This document shows positions 8,697 through 15,535 of a DNA stretch of 27,491 nucleotides, one piece after another. Source of the stretch: JACDAS01 sp046262415 (GTDB lineage Bacteria; Actinomycetota; Thermoleophilia; Gaiellales; Gaiellaceae); assembly GCA_046262415.1 (NCBI GenBank), contig JBHEMU010000117.1, positions 1 through 27,491 on the forward strand. Direction: 5' to 3'. Every line of letters starts with the position of its first letter. Position 1 is the stretch's first letter. The notes below the pieces were generated by a model. The model saw only the letters and a list, made by a program, of their open reading frames with translations. It ran no database searches and was not told the DNA's origin. The position numbers and the translations under genes were made by a program.

Positions 8697-8702
8697 AGTC
8701 TA
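8697..8702 (-). promoter_or_regulatory. -10-like TAGACT for leaderless PAC2 start
   Basis: On the minus strand TAGACT is followed by 7 nt and then the GTG start of the PAC2 gene. The TAG is the stop codon of ctaA, so the internal promoter is built into the end of the upstream gene. No Shine-Dalgarno precedes this GTG. Confidence 0.4.
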
Positions 8703-9632
8703 TTCCCGGCGCGGCACGAGAGATGCGAGCGGCCGGGCGAGGAGGTAGGCGAGGGCGACGACGCCCGCCCAGACGGCAGAGCCGGACCAGACGTGGATCA
8801 GGACGAGCCCCCAGGGGAGCCCGGTGTGGTACTGCAGCTCGCCGAGGCCGACCTGGAGGCCCAGGAGGGCGAGCACGCCGAGGGCGAGCACGAAGAGCCG
8901 CGGCGCATCGGTGCGCCTCGCGGCGAGGTAGCCGAGGACGAGAAGGAAGGCGCAGCCGAACACCGCGGTCACGCCCGCGTGGACGTAGACCGACGTGAGC
9001 GGCTCGCCGAGACGATCGATCTCGGAGCTGTCGCCCGCATGCGGCCCGGCCGCCGTCGCGAACGCGCCGCTCGTCACCAGCAGGGCGCCCGCCCCGGCGA
9101 GGGCGAGGCCCGCGATCCGCAGCTCGCGCGGCAAGAGGGGCGGGGCCCAGCCGATCTCGAGCCCGCGCGCCTCGACCACGACCACGACCGCCACCGCGAG
9201 CATCGCCATCGCGAGCAGGAAGTGCGACATCACGAGCAGGGGATGGAGCTCGAAGATGACGGTCAGGCCGCCGAGCGGGATCTGGGCCAGGTTGCCGGCG
9301 AACAGGGCGAGGGCCAGGCGCCTCGCGCGTCGGGGTAGGCCGCCGACCCGCCGCGCGGCGAGCCAGAGGACGAGCGTGAAGCCGATCGTGACCGCACCGA
9401 TGACGCGGTTGCCGAACTCGATCGCCGCATGAGCGTCCCTCTCGGGGAACGGCGTGTCGCCGCAGCGGGGCCAGTTCTCGCAGCCGAGGCCGGAGCCGGT
9501 CAGTCGGACGACCGCCCCCGTCGAGATGACGACGCCGACCGCGAGCAGCGCGGCCGTCGCGATCTTCCGGAAGCGCTCGGGCGTGACCTCGAACGCCCGG
9601 ATCCGCGCCGCGCGCGTCGACTCGACGTGCAT
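8700..9632 (-). CDS. ctaA: Haem A synthase, COX15/CtaA family
   Basis: 310-aa polytopic membrane protein that oxidises haem O to haem A for aa3-type cytochrome oxidase. About eight hydrophobic helices are visible in two four-helix halves. The first extracytoplasmic loop has the cysteine pair C51 and C57 (GLGCENWPRCGD). Candidate haem-ligand histidines are H130 and H137 (ELHPLLVMSHFLL), H218 (YVHAG) and H280 (LIHVWSG). The ExxHR motif of Bacillus CtaA reads EFGNR here (72-76), with Asn for His. This variant is, to my knowledge, usual in actinobacterial CtaA. It starts 5 nt after the apgM stop with ATG 9632. ctaB and the oxidase subunits are not in the window. Confidence 0.93.
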   Translation of the reverse strand: MHVESTRAARIRAFEVTPERFRKIATAALLAVGVVISTGAVVRLTGSGLGCENWPRCGDTPFPERDAHAAIEFGNRVIGAVTIGFTLVLWLAARRVGGLPRRARRLALALFAGNLAQIPLGGLTVIFELHPLLVMSHFLLAMAMLAVAVVVVVEARGLEIGWAPPLLPRELRIAGLALAGAGALLVTSGAFATAAGPHAGDSSEIDRLGEPLTSVYVHAGVTAVFGCAFLLVLGYLAARRTDAPRLFVLALGVLALLGLQVGLGELQYHTGLPWGLVLIHVWSGSAVWAGVVALAYLLARPLASLVPRRE

Positions 9633-9637
9633 CGCGC

Positions 9638-10885
9638 TCAGAGTAATGGGTCGAGCACCAGCGGATACCCGTCGGCGCCGTCGAACGGCGTCGGCCGGGA
9701 GCCGAGGAAGAGAGGGCGGTCGGCCGCGTTGAGCAGCACCGGCATCAGGTCCGGCCCGCGCAGCTGCCCCAGGATCCCCGGGGCGCAATCGAGCTCGCCG
9801 AAGCGCCGCACGCCGTCCGCACGGACGCCCGGGCCCGCGACGACGAGCGGCACCGGGTCTCCCGAGTGGATCACGTCGGGGGAGGCGGGCGTCGCGTGGT
9901 CGCCCGTGAGGCAGACGATCGCGCGATCCACGGGCAGGTCGCCCAGCGCGGCGTCGAGCTGCTCGATCGTGCGCTGCTTGACGCGCGGGTCCTTCGTGTG
10001 ACCGGCCTCGTCCGTGGTCTTCTGGTGGCAGAAGACGAAGGTGTCGCCGGCCGCGAGGCGCTCGCGCGCGTGCTCGACCCGGGCGCGGAGATCCGACACG
10101 GGGTCGTCGGTCTCGGGTGCGTGGACCGGGTCGAGCCCGACGGCGGCGGCGAGACCCCGCAGGAACGGCGAGTCGGCCGCGAACGTCCCACGCAGGCCGT
10201 GCCGCTCGGCAAAGCCGGGCACGGGACGAAGCCTTCCCCACCACTTGAGCGTGATCACGCCGAAGCGCTGGCCCGCGAGCCGCTCGATCACGAGCCTCGT
10301 CCAGCGCTCGGCCGCCTTCGCCGTCCGCTCGGCCTCGGGCACGAGCGCCCGCGGCCGCAGGACGGGATGGCGGTCGCGGAAGAATGCGTCCGTGTCGGTC
10401 ACCCGATCGTCCGCCCCGCCGGAGACGCGTAGCAGCCCCTCGCCCCGCCAGAGGTGCTCGAGCGAGAAGCGCAGGCCGTCGACCTCGATCCCGTCGCACC
10501 GCCCTACGAGCCCCTCCGCCTCGTCGGCGTCGCGCTGCGGGTGCGGGCGACCCGTCAGCCACCAGCCGTCTTCGCGCCGCTCCGCTGGGCGGAGCGCCGC
10601 GTAGGCGTACACCTCGTCCGCCCGCAGCGCGAGGCCTCGCCCGAGCGCTTCGAAGACCGCCCTGCCCGGGAACTCGTCCGGCCGGTAGCCGAGCATCGAC
10701 CAGTGCGCGACCTCGCTCGAAGGCGCCCGGCCCGGCCCGACCGAGTAGAGAAGGCCGCAGGACCCGCCCGCCGCGAGGGCGTCGAGGTTCGGGGTCGCGG
10801 CAGCCTCGTTCCCGGTCCGGCCCCCGAGCACGGCGTGCGCCCGGTCCCCGAGGCCGTCGAGCAGGATGACGACGATCGGCAGCAC
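9638..10885 (-). CDS. apgM: Archaeal-type 2,3-bisphosphoglycerate-independent phosphoglycerate mutase
   Basis: Alkaline-phosphatase-superfamily enzyme interconverting 3- and 2-phosphoglycerate; 415 aa, the usual ApgM length (about 400). The start is GTG 10885, preceded by AGGGAAGG. Metal and active-site motifs: D10 in LLDGLGDR; TPNLDALA at 31-38; the probable phosphorylated serine S57 in PSSEVAHWSMLGY; later KTTDEAGHTKDP and TGDHATPA, which supply the second metal set. Other family members such as phosphonoacetate hydrolase and phosphopentomutase share the fold, but the N-terminal DGLGD and SSEVAHWSMLGY motifs favour ApgM. It lies between the NMN adenylyltransferase gene (14 nt upstream) and ctaA (5 nt downstream), all on the minus strand. 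Confidence 0.88.
   Translation of the reverse strand: MLPIVVILLDGLGDRAHAVLGGRTGNEAAATPNLDALAAGGSCGLLYSVGPGRAPSSEVAHWSMLGYRPDEFPGRAVFEALGRGLALRADEVYAYAALRPAERREDGWWLTGRPHPQRDADEAEGLVGRCDGIEVDGLRFSLEHLWRGEGLLRVSGGADDRVTDTDAFFRDRHPVLRPRALVPEAERTAKAAERWTRLVIERLAGQRFGVITLKWWGRLRPVPGFAERHGLRGTFAADSPFLRGLAAAVGLDPVHAPETDDPVSDLRARVEHARERLAAGDTFVFCHQKTTDEAGHTKDPRVKQRTIEQLDAALGDLPVDRAIVCLTGDHATPASPDVIHSGDPVPLVVAGPGVRADGVRRFGELDCAPGILGQLRGPDLMPVLLNAADRPLFLGSRPTPFDGADGYPLVLDPLL
9640..9645 (-). promoter_or_regulatory. -10-like TACTCT for leaderless ctaA start
   Basis: Minus-strand TACTCT is followed by 7 nt and the ATG of ctaA. It overlaps the last codons of apgM and would give an internal leaderless promoter inside the run. 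No clear -35 is seen. Confidence 0.4.
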
Positions 10886-10899
10886 CTGAGGACCTTCCC

Positions 10900-11439
10900 T
10901 CAGGCCGGCGCGGGCACGCGGCCGAGCTCGCGGAGCACACGAGCGACTCCGGGCGGCACGAGCGACTCCCAGTCCCGGCCGCGGCGCAGCGCCTCGCGCA
11001 CCTCGACCCCGGAGATCTCCTTCTCGGCGCCCTCGTCCAGCAGCACGACGTCGTAGCCGGCGTCCCGCATCCGGTCGAGCTTCGTTCCGCCCCACTCCGA
11101 GAAGAGCCGCAGGTACTGGGTCGCCCCGGGAGGCACGTACGCATCCCAGAGCTCCGGCTCGTTGACCGGAAACGGGATCACGTGGACCCGGGCCGGGTCG
11201 AGCTCGAGGTCCTGAGCGGCGGCCTCGACCATCAGCAGGCGCTCCACGTAGCTGAACGGATTGGACTCGGGCAGGTGCCGCAGCGGGTCGCTGGGCTCCG
11301 GCCTGATGCGCGCCGGGTCGGGGTTGGTGATCCCGACGAAGACGTCGTCGGAGCGATCGGCCGCGCCGCGCAGGTATTCGAGGTGGCCGTTGTGGAAGGG
11401 TTGAAAGCGCCCGTGGATCATGCCGCGGCCGCGGCTCAC
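10900..11439 (-). CDS. nadM: Nicotinamide-nucleotide adenylyltransferase (archaeal NadM-like)
   Basis: 179-aa nucleotidyltransferase that would make NAD from NMN and ATP. It has the signature GRFQPFHNGH at 10-19 with the HxGH-type nucleotide motif (H16-H19), ITNPDPA near 37, SYVERLLMVEAA near 63, and the C-terminal ISGVEVR at 142-148 corresponding to the ISxTxxR motif. Length and motifs match the NadM/RibL-like class found in archaea and some bacteria rather than NadD. The start GTG 11439 overlaps the selD stop by 4 nt (GTGA), so the two are translationally coupled. An internal ATG at 11421 would also keep GRFQPF. The glutamine-dependent NAD synthetase at 23039 belongs to the same pathway. 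Confidence 0.9.
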   Translation of the reverse strand: MSRGRGMIHGRFQPFHNGHLEYLRGAADRSDDVFVGITNPDPARIRPEPSDPLRHLPESNPFSYVERLLMVEAAAQDLELDPARVHVIPFPVNEPELWDAYVPPGATQYLRLFSEWGGTKLDRMRDAGYDVVLLDEGAEKEISGVEVREALRRGRDWESLVPPGVARVLRELGRVPAPA

Positions 11440-12473
11440 GCGACGACGACCCCGGAACCCTCCTCCACGCGGCCGATCCGCCGGACGAACAGCTTCCTGG
11501 CCATGAACTCGGCCTCCAGCGCGGCGCCCTTCTCGGCCGGCAGCGAAACCAGCAGGCCGCCCGCCGTCTGCGGGTCGAAGCCGAGCGCGACCAGGGTGTC
11601 GGGGACGCCGCCGGCCGACACGTGCCTGGCGGCGAAGTCGCGGTTCCGCGGATCGCCGCTCGTTCGGACCCCCTTACGGGCCGCGTCGAGGGCGCCGTCG
11701 ATCGCCGGGAACCGCTCAGACTCGAGCATGATCCGGACACCGCTGCGGTCCGCGACCTCGTACGCGTGGCCGAACAACCCGAAGCCGGTCACGTCGGTGA
11801 CGGCGTTCGGCCCGAGCGGGCGGAGCGCATCGGCCGCACCGTCGTTCAGCGTGCGCATCCACTTGATCGCGCGCTCGAGCGGTTGCGCGCCCACGTCGCC
11901 GCGCTTGTGCCCCGTCATGATCAGGCCGGTACCGAGCGGCTTCGTCAGGTAGAGCGCGTCCCCGGGGCGGGCGCCGCTCTTCGGCCAGATGCCCCGTGGC
12001 GACACGGTGCCGACGACCGCGAGGCCGTACTTGGGCTCGGCGTCCCGGATCGTGTGCCCCCCGGCGAGCAGGCCCCCCGCCTTCCGCACCTGCGCGTCGG
12101 CCGCGGCGAAGATCGCCGCCAGCATCTCCACCGGCAGCTCCTCCGGGAAGGCGGCGATGGAGAGGGCGAGCAGCGGCGTGCCGCCCATCGCGAAGACGTC
12201 GTTGAGCGCGTTCGTGGCCGCGATCGCGCCGTAGTCGCCCGGGTCATCGACCACGGGCGGAAAGAAGTCGAGCGTGAAGATCAGGGCCCGCTCGTCGTCC
12301 AGCCGGTAGACGGCCGCGTCGTCCGCGGGCGCGAGGCCGACGAGCAGGTTCTCCGCCTCGACCGGGACGAAGCCGCGCAGGAGCCCCTCGAGCCGGGCCG
12401 CGGAGTACTTCGCCGCGCACCCGCCGCACGAGGCCAGGTCGGTGAGTCGGATCCTGCTCGTCTCGGTTTCCAC
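11436..12473 (-). CDS. selD: Selenide, water dikinase (selenophosphate synthetase)
   Basis: 345-aa enzyme that makes selenophosphate, the selenium donor for selenocysteine and selenouridine. The N-terminus reads DLASCGGCAAK, with C16 and C19 and ATP-binding K22; the active-site position is Cys, not Sec, since no in-frame TGA is present. Further family motifs are LVGLAPADDAAVYRL, FTLDFFPPVVDDPGDYG, NALNDVFAMGG, GGHTIRDAEPKYGL, TDVTGFGLFGHAYE and FDPQTAGGLLVSLP. The start is GTG 12473 with an AGGAGG five nt upstream, the clearest Shine-Dalgarno of this run. It is the first gene of the run and thus sets its main promoter. No selA, selB, selC or ybbB is visible, so the use of selenophosphate cannot be told here. 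Confidence 0.95.
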   Translation of the reverse strand: METETSRIRLTDLASCGGCAAKYSAARLEGLLRGFVPVEAENLLVGLAPADDAAVYRLDDERALIFTLDFFPPVVDDPGDYGAIAATNALNDVFAMGGTPLLALSIAAFPEELPVEMLAAIFAAADAQVRKAGGLLAGGHTIRDAEPKYGLAVVGTVSPRGIWPKSGARPGDALYLTKPLGTGLIMTGHKRGDVGAQPLERAIKWMRTLNDGAADALRPLGPNAVTDVTGFGLFGHAYEVADRSGVRIMLESERFPAIDGALDAARKGVRTSGDPRNRDFAARHVSAGGVPDTLVALGFDPQTAGGLLVSLPAEKGAALEAEFMARKLFVRRIGRVEEGSGVVVA

Positions 12474-12578
12474 GTCGCCTCCTGCTCGGTTCGCCGGAAC
12501 TGTAGGGATCGAACACGCTCGCGTCCACAGCGGGCTGCCCAGCGTTTCAGCTTCGTCGCCACGGAGACGGAAGGAGCG

Positions 12579-12962
12579 GTGCCCGGACGGGAGGAGCTCC
12601 CAGACACGCTGCGGCGTTCACCGCAGAAGGCGCAGCGAACCTGGATCGCGGCGCACGATGCGGCGGTCGAGCAGTACGGCGAAGGCGAGCGAGCCCACCG
12701 AACGGCCTTCGCAGCGCTCAAGCGCGGCTACGAGAAGGTCGGCGATCGCTGGACGGCCAAGGCCGAGAAGGGGCCGAGCGACCCGCGCTCGACGAAGTCG
12801 ACGGCCCAGAAGCGGCGGAACGTCGGCGAGACGTTCGGCGGCGTCGACTACTACGGCAACACGAAGGCCGACCTGTACGAGCGGGCGAAGAGTCTCGGCA
12901 TCGAGGGTCGCTCGCGAATGTCGAAGCCCGAGCTCGCCCGCGCGATCGCCAGGAATCAGTAG
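12579..12962 (+). CDS. ChaB-domain protein with C-terminal Rho-N/SAP-like domain
   Basis: 127 aa from GTG 12579, with an AAGGAG only 2 nt before the start (short spacing). Residues about 5-60 match the ChaB domain: ELPDTLRRSPQKAQRTWIAAHDAA, then FAALKRGYEKVGDRW. Residues about 95-127 (TKADLYERAKSLGIEGRSRM, then SKPELARAIA) look like the helix-extended-helix of Rho N-terminal or SAP-type nucleic-acid-binding domains. ChaB was named as a cation-transport regulator in E. coli, but that role is weakly supported, and the fused nucleic-acid-binding motif suggests another use. The gene is divergent from selD with 105 bp between starts and convergent with the lipoprotein gene. Alternative upstream starts in this frame lack support. 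Confidence 0.8.
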   Translation: MPGREELPDTLRRSPQKAQRTWIAAHDAAVEQYGEGERAHRTAFAALKRGYEKVGDRWTAKAEKGPSDPRSTKSTAQKRRNVGETFGGVDYYGNTKADLYERAKSLGIEGRSRMSKPELARAIARNQ

Positions 12963-12973
12963 CCCTCGTCGGA

Positions 12974-13894
12974 TCAGCCGAGCGTGCGGCGGACCGCCGC
13001 GCTCAGCTCGCGGACGGAGACCGACCCCTCGAACCGCTCCTTGATCAGCCCGTCGCGACCGACGAGGAAGACGAACGGCTCGGTCGGCAGGCGCCACTCC
13101 TTCACCCAACGGTTGACGCCGGCGCTCGGGTTGTTGTCCTCGTAGACCTCGACGTGGATGAACCGGATGTCGCTGCGGACGAAGCGCCGCCGCACCGCCT
13201 CGAGGACGTCCACGACGGGTCCGCAGGTCCGGCTCCGGCAGAACTTGGGCGTGGCGAAGGCGAGCACGAACGGCTTTCGCGCGGAGATCGACTCGGCGAC
13301 GGAGTGGCGCAGAAGCTCCCGATCGGGCGGCGTCCGCGTCGTCAGGCGGGCGAAGTCGCCGTTCGTGGAGCGGATCGTCGGCGTCCGGGACGCGATCGCC
13401 CGCGAACCCACGGCCGGTGCCTTCGTCTGCTCGCGCACGACGAGGTCACCGACCGCCTGCACCGGACGCGTGGCGCCCACCGGCTCGGCGACGAGGAAGT
13501 ACTTGCCCGCGGCCGGGAAGGTGAGGTGCACGACGTAGACGTTGGCCACCTCGGACGGGTCCGAGGGCGCGCCGGGCACTCCGACCGCCTCGAGCCGCGC
13601 CTCCGCGCGGGCGAACGGCCTCGCCCCGAGGTCTCGCGCGAGCCAGACGCGGGCCCGCGGACGTTCCACGGTCCTGCCGTCCCCGCGAATCACGAGGAAG
13701 GCCACGCGGGTCCGGCCCGGAGCGTAGTCGCTGGTCCCTGGCGTCCACGCGACATCCGCGCCCGGGCGAGCGAGCAGCGCGGCGAGCGACCCCGGCGGAG
13801 GCGGTCGTTCCGACCCCTTCCCCGGCTCGTCGGCGCCACCGCAGCCGGCCACCAGCAGGCCGAGGGCGATCGGCAGGGCGGTCCGGACCCCCAC
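12974..13894 (-). CDS. Lipoprotein with C-terminal thioredoxin-like domain (CxxxxC)
   Basis: 306 aa from GTG 13894. A short signal peptide ends in the lipobox LVAGC (C18), followed by a Gly/Pro/Ser-rich tether, so the mature protein should be anchored to the outer face of the membrane. Residues about 45-155 form a beta-sandwich-like region (VAFLVIRGDGRTVERPRARV, KYFLVAEPVG). Residues about 195-306 resemble a thioredoxin fold: KPFVLAFATPKFC, then C219-x4-C224 before GPVVDVLEAV, RFIHVEVYED, and TEPFVFLVGRDG with P273 at the cis-proline position. The active site has four residues between the cysteines instead of two, so redox activity is uncertain. It follows the small peptide gene by 9 nt. Confidence 0.85.
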   Translation of the reverse strand: MGVRTALPIALGLLVAGCGGADEPGKGSERPPPPGSLAALLARPGADVAWTPGTSDYAPGRTRVAFLVIRGDGRTVERPRARVWLARDLGARPFARAEARLEAVGVPGAPSDPSEVANVYVVHLTFPAAGKYFLVAEPVGATRPVQAVGDLVVREQTKAPAVGSRAIASRTPTIRSTNGDFARLTTRTPPDRELLRHSVAESISARKPFVLAFATPKFCRSRTCGPVVDVLEAVRRRFVRSDIRFIHVEVYEDNNPSAGVNRWVKEWRLPTEPFVFLVGRDGLIKERFEGSVSVRELSAAVRRTLG

Positions 13895-13900
13895 CCGGCG

Positions 13901-13906
13901 AGTCTA
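13901..13906 (-). promoter_or_regulatory. -10-like TAGACT for leaderless lipoprotein start
   Basis: On the minus strand TAGACT is followed by 6 nt and the GTG of the lipoprotein gene. Its TAG is the stop codon of the 35-aa peptide gene. This is the same shared stop/-10 arrangement as at 2551 and 8697. Confidence 0.4.
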
Positions 13907-14011
13907 GCGACCGTCGAACCAGCTCTCGACGCCGAGCTCGACGCCGGCGAACGCTTGCATGCACAGCGCCAGGAGGCCGGCGATGAGGGTGATGCTGAAG
14001 CGGTTTCTCAT
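13904..14011 (-). CDS. Small exported peptide precursor (candidate signalling peptide)
   Basis: A 35-codon gene from ATG 14011 to TAG 13904. It begins 18 nt after the stop of the XRE-TPR regulator on the same strand and has a near-perfect Shine-Dalgarno, GGAGGTGA, 4 nt from the start when counted from GGAGG. That is stronger than at almost any other gene here. The product has a charged start (MRNRF), a hydrophobic core (residues 6-18) and AFA at 20-22, a good signal peptidase I site. Cleavage there would release GVELGVESWFDGR, 13 residues. There is no lipobox: C17 is preceded by Leu. Regulator followed at once by a short secretory pro-peptide is the layout of RRNPP/Phr-type quorum sensing. 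Function is inferred; a membrane-inserted micropeptide is the alternative. Confidence 0.72.
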   Translation of the reverse strand: MRNRFSITLIAGLLALCMQAFAGVELGVESWFDGR

Positions 14012-14029
14012 GTCACCTCCCCTCAGGGG

Positions 14030-15376
14030 CTAGAAACGGACGTCCTGGAGGGTCTCGGCCGCCAGCCGGTACAGGCGGGCGGCGTTGCGGTCGTCTCCCC
14101 GGCGGGCAGCGAGGTCGCCCATCGCGATCCAACCTGCGGCGCGGTGGCTGGCCGAGGAGAGCTGCTCGAAGCTCGCGTCGGCGGCGCGGAAGCACTCCTC
14201 CGCCTCGTCCAGCCGGTTCTGCTCGAGCAGCGCCCGGCCGAGTACGAGCTGGGTCGGGCCGATCTCGTGCAGGTAGTCCACGCGCCCGTCCAGGAGCTCG
14301 AGGGCATGACGGGCGAGCTGCTCGGCCTGGGCGTGATCGCCGACGCGCAGGTGCACGCCGGCGAGCGAGCCGGCCGCCTGCGCCGCGTCCTCGACGCTGT
14401 CCGCCTCGAGCGCGACGCTGAACGAGCGCTTGAGGTACTCGATCGCCTCGTCCGGCCGGCCGAGCATCAGGTTGAGCCCACCCAGGTTGTTGAGCATTCC
14501 GGCCACGTTCCGGCCGTCGTTCAGCTCCTCGTAGTGAGCTTTGGCCCGCTCGGCGTAGGTGCGCGCGAGGACCCAGTGGCCCATGCGCTCGGCGACGAGA
14601 GAGGCCTGGACGAGCGCGCCGGCGAGCCGCGGCCTGTCGTCGAGCCCGCGGGCGAGCTCCAGCGCCCGCTCGACGTCCTCGCGCGCCGCCTCGAGGTCGC
14701 GGTGCCGGCGGTAGCAGCGCGACCGCCAGCTGAGGATCTCGGAGCGGAGCAGGTCGCTCGGCAGCTCGGATCGCTCGGCAAGCTCGAGCGCCTCGGTCAG
14801 AAGCGCGGACGCGGTCGAGATGCTGGAGAGCTTGTAGCGGCAGACGCCGAGCCGGAAGAGGATCCCGGCCCGCTCGAGGTCCGAGAACGCCGCGCCCTCG
14901 GCCAGCTCGCGCGCGCGGACGAGCAGGTCGGCGGCCTCACGTACCTCGCCGAGCTCGAGCCGCGACCACGCCGCAGCCGCGAGCCACCGCACCTCGAGCT
15001 CCGGAAGTCCGGTCGTCAGCACGGCGGACTCGGCCCGGCGCAGGTCGGAGGCAGCCTCGTCGAAGCGACGAGCCTCGTTGAGCGCCTCCGCACGGCCGAG
15101 CACCGCCTCGACGCGGCTTCGCTCGTCGGTCGCGACACCGCTGGCGAGCAGCCCGGGGTCGACGCCGAGCCGGCGTGCCAGCCAGTCGATCGTCTCCGGC
15201 GTCGGCCGGGTCTTGCCCCGCTCGATCTGGCTCAGGTACTCCTTGGAGAACCGCTCGCCCGCGAGCTCGCTCTGCGTCAGGCCGGCGGCGGACCGCAGCT
15301 GGCGAAGCCGGAGGCCGAGCCCCGCAGGGTCGCGGGATCGCGAGGGCTCGGCAGCTGTGCGCGTCGCGTCGGTCAT
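14030..15376 (-). CDS. XRE-family regulator with TPR sensor domain
   Basis: 448 aa from ATG 15376. Residues about 20-77 are a Cro/C1-type helix-turn-helix (LRQLRSAAGLTQSELAGE, then FSKEYLSQIERGKTRPTPE). Residues about 85-445 are a run of helical pairs of 34-40 residues, clearly TPR, for example RNVAGMLNNLGGLNLMLGRP followed by DEAIEYLKRSF. HTH plus about eight to nine TPRs is the domain plan of PlcR, NprR, Rgg and AimR, whose TPRs bind short peptides. Similar proteins also occur in actinobacteria with unknown ligands. A minus-strand TATCCT at 15390-15395 lies 13 nt before the ATG and is a possible -10. The neighbouring exported-peptide gene makes peptide sensing the leading hypothesis; general protein-protein binding by the TPRs is the alternative. 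Confidence 0.9.
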   Translation of the reverse strand: MTDATRTAAEPSRSRDPAGLGLRLRQLRSAAGLTQSELAGERFSKEYLSQIERGKTRPTPETIDWLARRLGVDPGLLASGVATDERSRVEAVLGRAEALNEARRFDEAASDLRRAESAVLTTGLPELEVRWLAAAAWSRLELGEVREAADLLVRARELAEGAAFSDLERAGILFRLGVCRYKLSSISTASALLTEALELAERSELPSDLLRSEILSWRSRCYRRHRDLEAAREDVERALELARGLDDRPRLAGALVQASLVAERMGHWVLARTYAERAKAHYEELNDGRNVAGMLNNLGGLNLMLGRPDEAIEYLKRSFSVALEADSVEDAAQAAGSLAGVHLRVGDHAQAEQLARHALELLDGRVDYLHEIGPTQLVLGRALLEQNRLDEAEECFRAADASFEQLSSASHRAAGWIAMGDLAARRGDDRNAARLYRLAAETLQDVRF

Positions 15377-15479
15377 CGTCTGTACCGGGAGGATACTTCA
15401 CCTGGAGGCAAGCGGCGTCGCGCGCGGGGCTGTCCAGAAAGGCCATATTGCTTAGTCGATCGAGTGAAGTGAGACGGCG

Positions 15480-15487
15480 GTGATCAC
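15480..15487. promoter_or_regulatory. Palindrome GTGATCAC upstream of the 15501 promoter
   Basis: Perfect 8-bp palindrome 13 nt before the -35 box at 15501, in the divergent region between the XRE-TPR gene and the candidate RNA. A second palindromic core, TCGATCGA, lies near 15457. Either could be an operator for the XRE regulator. Short palindromes are common by chance, so this is weak. Confidence 0.25.
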
Positions 15488-15500
15488 TTGACCACGCGAC

Positions 15501-15529
15501 TTGACGAGGTCCGGCATCGGCTCTATAGT
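15501..15529 (+). promoter_or_regulatory. Consensus sigma-70-type promoter with no ORF downstream
   Basis: TTGACG at 15501-15506, exactly 17 nt, then TATAGT at 15524-15529. It is one of the best two-box matches in the window. Transcription would start near 15536 on the plus strand. No plausible coding frame follows, only folded sequence and a terminator-like hairpin, so it appears to drive an RNA. Confidence 0.7.
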
Positions 15530-15535
15530 CCCCGC

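Noticed and set aside
11436..12473. SelD as a selenoprotein itself
   Set aside because: The active-site region reads SCGGCAAK with ordinary Cys codons, and no in-frame TGA occurs.
12474..12578. GTTCGATCC-like T-arm near selD, suggesting a tRNA-Sec (selC)
   Set aside because: No 8-bp acceptor stem, no UCA anticodon arm and no CCA end could be found around it on either strand. It is a chance match.
13154..15472. Long plus-strand open frame antisense to the lipoprotein, small peptide and XRE-TPR genes
   Set aside because: Low-complexity Arg/Glu/Ala/Gly composition and no motif, whereas the minus strand encodes lipobox, HTH and TPR features.
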